Assembly: GCA_041874725.1 (NCBI GenBank)
Contig: CP097466.1
Coordinates: 2,356,001-2,420,000, forward strand
Direction: 5' to 3'
Length of the DNA stretch: 64,000 nt
Source of the DNA: Duganella sp. BuS-21
GTDB taxonomy: Bacteria; Pseudomonadota; Gammaproteobacteria; Burkholderiales; Burkholderiaceae_D
Translations under genes and position numbers: made by a program
Shown here: positions 36,067-43,209 of the stretch, in pieces
How the letters are laid out: each line of letters begins with the position of its first letter
How positions within the stretch are numbered: the stretch's first letter is position 1
Notes under the pieces: generated by a model
The model's database searches: none
What the model saw: the letters and a program-made list of their open reading frames with translations, nothing else
What the model was told of the DNA's origin: nothing

Positions 36067-38060
36067 CGGATTGCCTTTTCAGTAGGTACCTCATCCTCAT
36101 TCGAACCGAAGAAAAATGACATCGGTCCTTGCCGGAAGCGCCGGCCCATCGCTTTGACCAACTGCCAGCCCTGCTTGAAGCGCACCTGGCGCGAGCGCAG
36201 CGCCACCCACAGCGCCAGCCCGAAACTGACCAGTAGATTGACTGTCCCGATGGAAAGGAATCCTGCCACCGAGGTCACAATAAGTTCCCAGCCGACATTG
36301 TGATCGAGTCCAACAATTGCTGTCGCAAAGTTGGCTGAGGAGAAGGTGACGTGCCGGATGTCCAACGGAATTCCCAGCACGAAGCCGAGGAAGGGCATCA
36401 CGCCGAGCAGGATGCCGAAGCCGAAATTCCCCATCAGTCCGCCGAGATTGTTCTCCAGGTAGGCGCCCAGCCGGTCCAGGCGCGGCTGTCCCAGCAGCCA
36501 GCGCAGGCCGCGTAGCTGCGCGACGCGCTGGCCCCAGCGCGTGTACAGCGCCTTGTTGTCGTAGTAGCCGGAAATCAGGCCGGCCACGAACAGGCAGACG
36601 CCGGCAATGGCGGCGTAGATCAGCGCCGGCCCGTGGATGGGATCGATGTCCTGTAGCAGGTGCATGGCCTTCTCGGGCGACACCAGGTGGTGGCCCGTCA
36701 TCAGCGGCCAGGCCATGGCGATCAGCCAGGCGGTTGGAATCGCCACCATCAGGTTGCCCAGCACCGCCATGTTCTGCGTGCGGATGACCTTGTTGCATAG
36801 CTCGGCCATGCTGTCGATGTCGATATTGCGGCCGTCGCGGGAATGCAGGCCGGCGGCGATGCGCGAGGCGGTCATGGCCGGCTGCTTGGTGGCCACCGTG
36901 AAGTGCAGCAAATGGATGAGCACAAAACCGAGCGAGTAGTTCATGCTGAACAGGAAGGCTTCCACCAGCGGCGCGGTGCGCAGGTAAGACATCAGGATCT
37001 TGCACAGTGCCATGAAGCCGATCACCAGCCCGGCGCCGGCCGCCTGCACGAACATGCGGCCCAGCTCGCGGCGGTTGTCGGCCACGTAGTGCTCGCCGGT
37101 GTGGCTGGCGTTCTCGGTGACGTTGCGCGCCAGCAGGTTGATGTTATCGCTGAGCAGGTCGCTCACCATGTATTTGTTGTTGTGCGCCGCGATCAGTTCC
37201 AGCGTCAGCGCCACGGCGGCGCTGCGGTGGGCGGCGTCTTCCTGTTCATCGACCAGGAACAGCAGCTTGCGCATGCGGTCCAGGCTTTGCGTCAGCGACA
37301 CCAGCAGGTAGGTGAGGGCGATGCTGGTGCCCTGGCTCAGCGCTTTCTTGCGGATCTTGGCGATGACGGCGTCGCACTGGTCCAGCATCACCAGCAGGTG
37401 GCGGGCGTCTTCGATCTCGACTTCGTCACCGGCCAGCTTGCGGTGGTAGGCGTCGAGATAGGCGTTGACCTCGAAGTTCTGCACCATGAACGGCGATTCG
37501 TAGGTCTCCATCTCGGTGTGGAAGTTGGTCAGGCGCGGCTCCAGCCCGATCGCGCAGACGCGATAGGACAGGGTGCGGATCGCGTCCAGCAGGCCGGGCA
37601 GCATCAGCTTGCTGCCGTGCTCGGGAGCGCCGTCGGCATGTTGTACCACGTCCAGCAGAGCCAGCCAGTCGTCGGCCGGCACCTGGCTGATCCAGATGTA
37701 GTCGGTGCGCTGGTAGACCACCTGGTCGAGCGCCTCACTCAGGTAGTCGTTGCCCAGCGCAGGCGGCAATATGCGATGGGCGATACGGGTCTTTAATTCA
37801 GAGAAGAAGCCGTCGTTGGACAGCACGCCGATCTCGGTGTAGAGGCTGGCGTGGCGACGTGCGGCGATGATGTTGCGCGCGTACTGACGCAGCGCCAAGG
37901 CATGCGCCGGATTGCCTTTCAGTAGCTGGCACAAGGTCCGCACCTTGGCCGTGGCGCTGGCGCCATCGTGCGCACGCTTGGGGCGCAGGGTGGCGAACAG
38001 CTCGACCAACAAGCCGATGTCGTCGCGCTCCGCGTTGATTTTTTCAAGGATTTCTAACAT
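36063..38060 (-). CDS. Gcr/PF10136 'site-specific recombinase' family membrane protein
   Basis: 665 residues. The C-terminal half has six or more hydrophobic segments, with the N-terminal part soluble and helical. It belongs to PF10136 (named site-specific recombinase, Gcr), common in Burkholderiales. No integrase or resolvase catalytic residues are visible, so the recombinase label is doubtful and a transport or envelope role is as likely. It shares the operon with the phospholipase-D-like gene, and a copy of the 16-bp palindrome is 34 bp upstream. Confidence 0.85.
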   Translation of the reverse strand: MLEILEKINAERDDIGLLVELFATLRPKRAHDGASATAKVRTLCQLLKGNPAHALALRQYARNIIAARRHASLYTEIGVLSNDGFFSELKTRIAHRILPPALGNDYLSEALDQVVYQRTDYIWISQVPADDWLALLDVVQHADGAPEHGSKLMLPGLLDAIRTLSYRVCAIGLEPRLTNFHTEMETYESPFMVQNFEVNAYLDAYHRKLAGDEVEIEDARHLLVMLDQCDAVIAKIRKKALSQGTSIALTYLLVSLTQSLDRMRKLLFLVDEQEDAAHRSAAVALTLELIAAHNNKYMVSDLLSDNINLLARNVTENASHTGEHYVADNRRELGRMFVQAAGAGLVIGFMALCKILMSYLRTAPLVEAFLFSMNYSLGFVLIHLLHFTVATKQPAMTASRIAAGLHSRDGRNIDIDSMAELCNKVIRTQNMAVLGNLMVAIPTAWLIAMAWPLMTGHHLVSPEKAMHLLQDIDPIHGPALIYAAIAGVCLFVAGLISGYYDNKALYTRWGQRVAQLRGLRWLLGQPRLDRLGAYLENNLGGLMGNFGFGILLGVMPFLGFVLGIPLDIRHVTFSSANFATAIVGLDHNVGWELIVTSVAGFLSIGTVNLLVSFGLALWVALRSRQVRFKQGWQLVKAMGRRFRQGPMSFFFGSNEDEVPTEKAIR

Positions 38061-38093
38061 GGGCGCAGTATACCGAGAGCTGTCCTGCTTGTA

Positions 38094-38109
38094 TGTACGT
38101 CAGCGAACA
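38094..38109. promoter_or_regulatory. Shared 16-bp palindrome, site 1
   Basis: TGTACGTCAGCGAACA, between Gcr and the porin. A weaker second match (centred on the core CGCTAGCG) lies at about 38130-38145. Confidence 0.6.
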
Positions 38110-38214
38110 CAGTTTTCCGGTTTGCAATTCAGCGCTAGCGTGATGATGCGCACAGAGCGGACCTCCGGGACCGCCTACACTGGTGTCAACCATCGCAATC
38201 GCCTATCCGCCATC

Positions 38215-39285
38215 ATGAAACCTGTACTCGCTACGTTTGCTTTGATCGCCCCGCTGGCCGCCATGGCCCAGACGGAGGTGTATGGCACACTCGATGCCGG
38301 CGTGGTGGCTGAACGCGGTTGCCATAAGGAGTGCGCCAACGTCAAGCTCGACAGCGGCATCGCCAGCGCTTCACGCCTGGGTGTGCGCGGACGTGAAGAT
38401 ATCGGCAACGGCACGTCGGCGGTCTACGCGCTGGAAGCCGGCATCCTCAACGATACCGGCGCCTCCGACCAGAACGGCCGGCTGTTCGGCCGTCAGGCCT
38501 ATGTCGGACTGGACGGGCCGCTCGGGTTGGTGACGATGGGCCGTCAGTACAACCTCGTGTATGAAACCTTGACCGACGTGGCCGATCCTTTCCACGGCGG
38601 CATGGCGGGTAGCGCCGCCAACCTGGTCGGCTACACCACCAAGCGCTACGACAATACGGTCAAGTATAAGTCGCCGCGCTCGCGCAGCGGTCTGGTGGGA
38701 TCGGTGATCTATGCCTTCGGCGAGTCGCCGTTCAACAGCCGGGTCAATCGCGCGTATGGCGCCACGCTGGGCTTTGAGAAGGGCAGGTTCAATCTGAGCC
38801 TGACGCATCAACGCAAGGAGAATATGCTGGACGCCACCGGCTCGACGCCGCCCGTCGATCAATCGGCGCGCAACTCGTTGGTGGCGGCCAATTTCGACTT
38901 TGGCCGCTGGGTCGGTTACGCGGCCTACGGCCACAGCCGGGGCGATGCCGGCACGCAGTGGGATGAAACCAATCCTTACGGCGCGGTGGCGCAGCGCTAT
39001 CCGTCCACCAAAAGCCGCGACGTGCTGGTCGGCGTGGCCGTGCCGATGGGCGGAGCCACGACCTTGCTGGCTTCCTATATCCGCAAGGACGATCAGGGCC
39101 TGGCCGATCTCGACGCCGGCCAGCTCGCCATCGGCGCCAGCTATGCGATGTCGAAGCGCACCAATATGTACGCCTCCTTCGCCAAAATCCAGAACCGCAA
39201 CGGCGCCAGCTACACCGTTGGCAATGCCAGCAATCGCGGCAACGGCGACCGCGCCATCAATCTCGGCCTGCGCCACTCCTTCTGA
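38215..39285 (+). CDS. Gram-negative porin (Porin_4 type)
   Basis: 356 residues from the ATG at 38215. Signal peptide ends at AMA-QTE, then the typical start VYGTLDAGVV, SRLGVRGREDIGNGTSAVYALE, GLVTMGRQYNLVYE, and a beta-barrel ending in LGLRHSF. Trimeric porins of this family let small molecules diffuse through the outer membrane. The frame from 37912 runs into the Gcr gene's 5' end and is not real protein. Confidence 0.92.
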   Translation: MKPVLATFALIAPLAAMAQTEVYGTLDAGVVAERGCHKECANVKLDSGIASASRLGVRGREDIGNGTSAVYALEAGILNDTGASDQNGRLFGRQAYVGLDGPLGLVTMGRQYNLVYETLTDVADPFHGGMAGSAANLVGYTTKRYDNTVKYKSPRSRSGLVGSVIYAFGESPFNSRVNRAYGATLGFEKGRFNLSLTHQRKENMLDATGSTPPVDQSARNSLVAANFDFGRWVGYAAYGHSRGDAGTQWDETNPYGAVAQRYPSTKSRDVLVGVAVPMGGATTLLASYIRKDDQGLADLDAGQLAIGASYAMSKRTNMYASFAKIQNRNGASYTVGNASNRGNGDRAINLGLRHSF

Positions 39286-39298
39286 TTACGCCTGAAAT

Positions 39299-39835
39299 TT
39301 ATTTGGGCTTGGCCGGGCAGGTCGCGCTCAGCCAGCGCCCGCTCGATTCGACCGTGGCGGTTTGCGGACCCGCGCCGCTGTGCTTGATTACATTCATGGT
39401 CATGGTGTAGGCGCTGTCGCTGCTGAAGCGGATCTGGCCCTTGCCGCTGGATGCCGGATCGGTGCAGGTGAAGGCGAGGTTCAGTCCGCCTGGCACCTGT
39501 TCCTGCGTGGCGCTGCACTTGCCTTGCTGATTGAGCGGTAGCTCCTTGCGCGCAGCCATCTCCGGCGTCACGCAGGCGGTGAGGGCGATGCCACCGTCGC
39601 CGCTGGCCTTGGGCATGGAGACGCCATTGCGCGCCATCAGCGCTTCCATTTGCGCGCGCTGCTCGGGCGGCATGGCTGCCAGTTGCGCCATCGCCATGCT
39701 CATGGCCTGGTCGGTTTGGGCGTTGCCGGTCTTGACCTTGTTATGGAGTTCCCACAGGCCGGGCTTGATGGACGGGGATTGTGCGGAGGTGGGTACAGCA
39801 GCCAGGATGGCCAGCGTGAGCAATAGACGTTTCAT
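39299..39835 (-). CDS. DUF3617 family exported protein
   Basis: 178 residues from the ATG at 39835 (GGGAGGAC upstream). Signal peptide MKRLLLTLAILAAVPTSAQ, then the DUF3617 start IKPGLWELHNKVK, a Met/Gln-rich helical middle, and C-terminal strands with several Cys (LTACVTPEMA, KCSATQ, FTCTDP). Function unknown. Convergent with the porin. Confidence 0.8.
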   Translation of the reverse strand: MKRLLLTLAILAAVPTSAQSPSIKPGLWELHNKVKTGNAQTDQAMSMAMAQLAAMPPEQRAQMEALMARNGVSMPKASGDGGIALTACVTPEMAARKELPLNQQGKCSATQEQVPGGLNLAFTCTDPASSGKGQIRFSSDSAYTMTMNVIKHSGAGPQTATVESSGRWLSATCPAKPK

Positions 39836-39913
39836 GTGTCCTCCCGAAAACGACCAGCATAAACGAAAACGGCGCCCTAGGCGCCGTTCACGTTCATCCA
39901 ACTGCGAAGATGG

Positions 39914-40060
39914 CTAGACGCCGCGTCCGCTAATCAGACGCAGCAGTACCATGATGATGGCGACTACCAGCAGGATGTGGATGAAGCCGCCAATGGTGTA
40001 GGACGTTACCAGGCCCAGCAGCCACAGGATGAGCAGAACTACAGCGATGGTGTAAAGCAT
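39914..40060 (-). CDS. Lmo0937-type 48-residue membrane protein
   Basis: Translated by hand from the reverse strand: 48 residues starting MLYTIAVVLLILWLLGLV, with a second hydrophobic segment and a short basic tail (RLISGRGV). This is the lmo0937/DUF5670 family of tiny stress-linked membrane proteins. GGAG lies 6 bases before the ATG. The shared palindrome is 56 bp upstream. Confidence 0.85.
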   Translation of the reverse strand: MLYTIAVVLLILWLLGLVTSYTIGGFIHILLVVAIIMVLLRLISGRGV

Positions 40061-40115
40061 GATTATCTCCTCGGGTTGTGTTGAATCTATTATCGGTAAT
40101 ACTTGCTTTGCGTTC

Positions 40116-40131
40116 TGTACGCTAACGTACC
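40116..40131. promoter_or_regulatory. Shared 16-bp palindrome, site 2
   Basis: TGTACGCTAACGTACC, 56 bp before the lmo0937-type gene. Confidence 0.65.
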
Positions 40132-40138
40132 TTGCGCT

Positions 40139-40741
40139 TTAGTCGGCCGAACGCAGCTGGCCTTGGACGACGCGCACCGCGTCGCCGGAGCGCCACGATG
40201 GTTGGGTCGTATGGTGGAAGGTGCGCTTGCTGCCGTTATCCATGCGCACCACGATGTCCCAGGTGTGCGTGGTCTTCATATTGCCTTCGATATGATTGCC
40301 GGCGACCGCGCCGCCGACCGCCCCGACCACCGTGGCGGCTTGGCGGCCATGGCCGCTGCCGACCTGGTTGCCCAGCAGGCCACCCAGCACCGCGCCGCCT
40401 ACCGCGCCGACGCCGCTGCTTTGCGGACGGTGTTCAACCGAGCGCACCGATTCCACCACGCCGCAGCTGGTGCAGGGCGCCTGGCGGGCGACCGGTTCCG
40501 ACATCTGGCCCTGCCCCCGGCCTTGCTGCGCCACCGCAGGTTCGGCAGAGGTGGGCGTCAGCGCTGCCGACGAGGACGTCGATGCCGTCGGCGGCATGCC
40601 GCTCACTTGGGTGGGAACGGTGGCGTTGGAGCTTGGCAGCCAGCCCAGCAGCGCTGCGCTGCCTACGCCGCAGAACAAGACGACGGCGACGGCGGCGATG
40701 ACCATAACGGGATGGGTGCCTGACTTGTGTTGGGTGTCCAT
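40139..40741 (-). CDS. Glycine-zipper 2TM protein with N-terminal membrane anchor
   Basis: 200 residues. N-terminal transmembrane segment (about 13-33), Ser/Thr/Pro linker, then a glycine-zipper 2TM region (VGAVGGAVLGGLLGNQVGSG, and VVGAVGGAVAGNHIEGN), then a C-terminal strand domain with WDIVVRMDNGSKRTFH. Similar to outer-membrane proteins such as PcpY/SlyB. AGGA precedes the ATG. A palindrome copy lies 76 bp upstream, shared with the divergent Crp/Fnr gene. Confidence 0.85.
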   Translation of the reverse strand: MDTQHKSGTHPVMVIAAVAVVLFCGVGSAALLGWLPSSNATVPTQVSGMPPTASTSSSAALTPTSAEPAVAQQGRGQGQMSEPVARQAPCTSCGVVESVRSVEHRPQSSGVGAVGGAVLGGLLGNQVGSGHGRQAATVVGAVGGAVAGNHIEGNMKTTHTWDIVVRMDNGSKRTFHHTTQPSWRSGDAVRVVQGQLRSAD

Positions 40742-40816
40742 GAGGGAATCCTTTTTTGTTGTTGATTGAGATGAAGCATTTCAAACGATATTTTCCTAGA
40801 GGACATCTATTTCTTC

Positions 40817-40832
40817 CGTGCGTCATCGTACA
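40817..40832. promoter_or_regulatory. Shared 16-bp palindrome, site 3 (Crp/Fnr gene promoter)
   Basis: CGTGCGTCATCGTACA, 34 bp before the likely start of the Crp/Fnr regulator and 76 bp before the divergent glycine-zipper gene. Its position suggests autoregulation. Confidence 0.65.
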
Positions 40833-40866
40833 TACAGGGCAAATAATTGCCCTTACTCTTGGTTGC

Positions 40867-41583
40867 ATGCATACCTCCAGCCTACATACCACCGACGACC
40901 GCGCGCTGCCCCGCCTGGCGAACAACCGCCTGTTGGCCAGCCTGCCGGACGACGACCAGCTCCAGCTCGCGGAAAAATGCGAAACGGTCCGTGTGGAAAA
41001 CGGCCAGTTGCTGTCGGAGCCGGGCGAGGAAATCCGCTATGTATATTTCCCTATCGATTGCCTGATCTCGTTGCTCGGTGTGGCGGAAGGCCGCATGACG
41101 CTGGAGATCGGTTCGCTGGGACGCGAGGGCATGCTTGGCGCGTCGGTGGTGCTGGGGCACGAACTGGCGCAGGTGAGGGCGGTGGTGCAGCGTTCGGGCC
41201 GTGTTTATCGTCTGGCCGTCGGCGACTTCGTCACCGAGTTTTATCGCATGGAATCGCTGCGCCGCCTGGTCCATCGTTACACCGACGGCATGCTGGCGCA
41301 AGCCATCCAGATCGCTGTGTGCAGCCGCTTCCATGTACTGGAGGCGCGTCTGGCGCGTTCGCTGCTGATCACGCGCGACCGCCTGCGATCGGACAAATTT
41401 CACCTTACCCACGAGTTTCTCGCCCATGCCCTGGGCGTGCGCCGGGTAGGCGTCACCAAGGCAGCCAGTGCGCTGCAACAGCAAAAGCTGATCACCTACA
41501 GCCGCGGCAATATCGAGATCCTCGATTCGACGGGACTGGAAGCCGTCTCCTGTCATTGCTACGATCTGTTCAAGGAAAAGTAA
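40867..41583 (+). CDS. Crp/Fnr-family transcriptional regulator
   Basis: 238 residues from the ATG at 40867; upstream starts in the same frame would run through the palindrome. N-terminal cyclic-nucleotide-binding-type barrel (ENGQLLSEPGEEIRYVYFPIDCLISLL, EIGSLGREGMLG) without the usual cAMP-phosphate arginine motif, a dimer helix, and a C-terminal winged helix (FLAHALGVRRVGVTKAASALQQQKLI). It belongs to the Crp/Fnr branch found with stress genes in Proteobacteria. It probably binds the palindrome repeated in this window (inference). No Fe-S cysteines are seen. Confidence 0.9.
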   Translation: MHTSSLHTTDDRALPRLANNRLLASLPDDDQLQLAEKCETVRVENGQLLSEPGEEIRYVYFPIDCLISLLGVAEGRMTLEIGSLGREGMLGASVVLGHELAQVRAVVQRSGRVYRLAVGDFVTEFYRMESLRRLVHRYTDGMLAQAIQIAVCSRFHVLEARLARSLLITRDRLRSDKFHLTHEFLAHALGVRRVGVTKAASALQQQKLITYSRGNIEILDSTGLEAVSCHCYDLFKEK

Positions 41584-41667
41584 AGCGCTGTAACGCGCTC
41601 GCCTGCAGTCGGCCTCGCTTTGCCTTTTGTCATACGACGGCGAGTGCTATCGCGGCAAACTGGGCGG

Positions 41668-42786
41668 ATGCCGAACATCGCTCATCCCGCGCATCCCGCG
41701 CATCCCGCTCGTTATGACCTGCCATGGAAAGCTGCGTTGACGCATGCTTTCCACCCCTTCATGGATTTCTACTTTCCCGACTTCAGCACCCACATCGATT
41801 GGACGCAGCGGCCGCGTTTCCGGGACAAGGAGCTGGCAGGGATAGTTATCAGCACCACGCCGGACGTGATGGTGGCAGACAAGCTGGTCGAGGTATCCAT
41901 GCGCGACGGCGCCGAGGAGCGCATACTAGTCCACATTGAAATCCAGGCGCAGCGAGACGCGGCGTTGGCGCGGCGCGTGCACGATTACAACTACCACATC
42001 GGCAAGACCTATGGCCAACCGGTGGCCAGCCTGGTGCTGCTGGCCGATGCCGAGCCCAACTGGCGGCCCAGTCGCTTCTATCAGCAGATGCGGGGCACGG
42101 CAAGGAGATTTTCGTTCGCGACCGCCAAGCTGCTCGATTACGCCGATACCGATGCGCTGGAAGCGTCGCACCATCCGTTTGCCTGGGTAACGCTGGTCCA
42201 CCTGTGCACCCAGCAGGCGCATCATGATCCCGATGCGCTCTGCGCGGCCAAGTTGCACTTGACCCGATTATTGTTCAAGCATCGCTGGAAGCGCAGGCGC
42301 ATAATTGTACTATTCAATGTGATCAACTGGATGATGGCCTTGCCTGAGCCGCATCAGCGGCGCTACTGGCAGGCCGTTCTCCGCATGGAGAAGGAGCACG
42401 AAATGAAATTGCTCAACCCATTGGAGCAAATGTTCCTCGAAGATGGCATAAAAAAGGGCCTGGAGATGGGCGTGGAAACAGGCATGGAAAAGGGCCTGCA
42501 GAAAGGCCTTGAGAAAGGCCGTCGCGAGGGCTTGCAGCAGGGACTTGAACAAGGACTCGAGCAAGGAATTGAGCAAGGACTCGAGCAAGGACTCGCCCGC
42601 GGGCGCGTGGAGGGGGCGGCCGCGCTACTGGAACGATTGCTGGTCCAGCGTTTCGGGCCATTGCCGAAGACTGTACGCAGCAAGCTCGCCAAGGCCAGTG
42701 TGGGCCAAGTGGAAGCCTGGAGTGACGCGCTGCCGGCGGCCCAGACTCTGAAGCAGGTCTTTGCGACGACCACAGCAATCCGTTAA
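41668..42786 (+). CDS. Rpn/PD-(D/E)XK-type nuclease-family protein
   Basis: 372 residues from the ATG at 41668. The N-terminal part matches Rpn-family (recombination-promoting nuclease, 'putative transposase') proteins: DFYFPDF, ADKLVEV, and LVHIEIQAQRD, which carries the PD-(D/E)XK-like E-x-Q. The C-terminal region is a run of Gly-Leu-Glu-Gln/Lys four-residue repeats (about 265-310), then a DUF4351-like end. It starts with a 9-bp DNA repeat coding AHP three times. Relatives nick DNA and are sometimes linked to anti-phage defence or recombination; not a mobile element by itself. Confidence 0.8.
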   Translation: MPNIAHPAHPAHPARYDLPWKAALTHAFHPFMDFYFPDFSTHIDWTQRPRFRDKELAGIVISTTPDVMVADKLVEVSMRDGAEERILVHIEIQAQRDAALARRVHDYNYHIGKTYGQPVASLVLLADAEPNWRPSRFYQQMRGTARRFSFATAKLLDYADTDALEASHHPFAWVTLVHLCTQQAHHDPDALCAAKLHLTRLLFKHRWKRRRIIVLFNVINWMMALPEPHQRRYWQAVLRMEKEHEMKLLNPLEQMFLEDGIKKGLEMGVETGMEKGLQKGLEKGRREGLQQGLEQGLEQGIEQGLEQGLARGRVEGAAALLERLLVQRFGPLPKTVRSKLAKASVGQVEAWSDALPAAQTLKQVFATTTAIR

Positions 42787-42800
42787 GCGTCAATAGATCA

Positions 42801-42838
42801 TCAAAAAAAATGCCGCCCAGTCTTAGCTGAACGGCATT
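42801..42838 (-). terminator. Rho-independent terminator for the glycine-zipper lipoprotein
   Basis: On the minus strand AATGCCGTTCAG and CTGGGCGGCATT flank a short loop (CTAAGA), with two G-T pairs, and a run of eight T follows. It lies 40 bp after that gene's stop. Confidence 0.8.
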
Positions 42839-42877
42839 CGACTCTCAGGTCGGTCTTTTAGCTGACGCGTCAGGCGA

Positions 42878-43102
42878 TCAACGTGGTGGCTTTTGCACCT
42901 GGTTGCCGATCACGCCGCCAACGGCCGCGCCGCCCACTGCGCCGACTGCGCTGCCGCCGGTCAGGACCGAGCCGGCCACCGCACCCACGCCCGCGCCGAT
43001 GGCGGTGTTCTTGTCCTGACCCGACATGTTGGCACATGCGCTCAGACCGACGGTGGCTGCCACGACGGCGGCCGTTGCTGCGATACGCTTGATGTTGTTC
43101 AT
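42878..43102 (-). CDS. Glycine-zipper lipoprotein
   Basis: 74 residues. Signal with lipobox GLSAC near residue 23, then a glycine zipper (IGAGVGAVAGSVLTGGS, VGGAAVGGVIGNQVQ). This is the small outer-membrane lipoprotein type often raised under envelope stress. A terminator follows. A weak palindrome copy lies about 80 bp upstream. Confidence 0.88.
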   Translation of the reverse strand: MNNIKRIAATAAVVAATVGLSACANMSGQDKNTAIGAGVGAVAGSVLTGGSAVGAVGGAAVGGVIGNQVQKPPR

Positions 43103-43182
43103 GGTTTTCTCCTGTGGCAGGCGAGGCGCGGTATTGCGCCTCAACCAATGACTACAGCTTACGCAACGGTGTCTCCCACTTC

Positions 43183-43198
43183 CGTTCGCCACCACACA
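43183..43198. promoter_or_regulatory. Shared palindrome, weak site 4
   Basis: CGTTCGCCACCACACA has one clear mismatch in the right half (CACACA for CGCACA). Lies upstream of the glycine-zipper lipoprotein, at the end of the AsmA gene. Confidence 0.35.
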
Positions 43199-43209
43199 CA
43201 GCTCTCGAA

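Noticed and set aside
36063..38060. Mobile element inferred from the name 'site-specific recombinase'
   Set aside because: No terminal repeats, no recombinase residues, and normal operon context; it is a chromosomal membrane-protein gene.
42530..42600. CRISPR-like short repeats
   Set aside because: They are coding repeats for Gly-Leu-Glu-Gln with no spacers; there is no CRISPR array in the window.
41668..42786. Transposon inferred from the 'putative transposase' label of Rpn proteins
   Set aside because: No inverted repeats or target duplication, and no DDE residues are visible.
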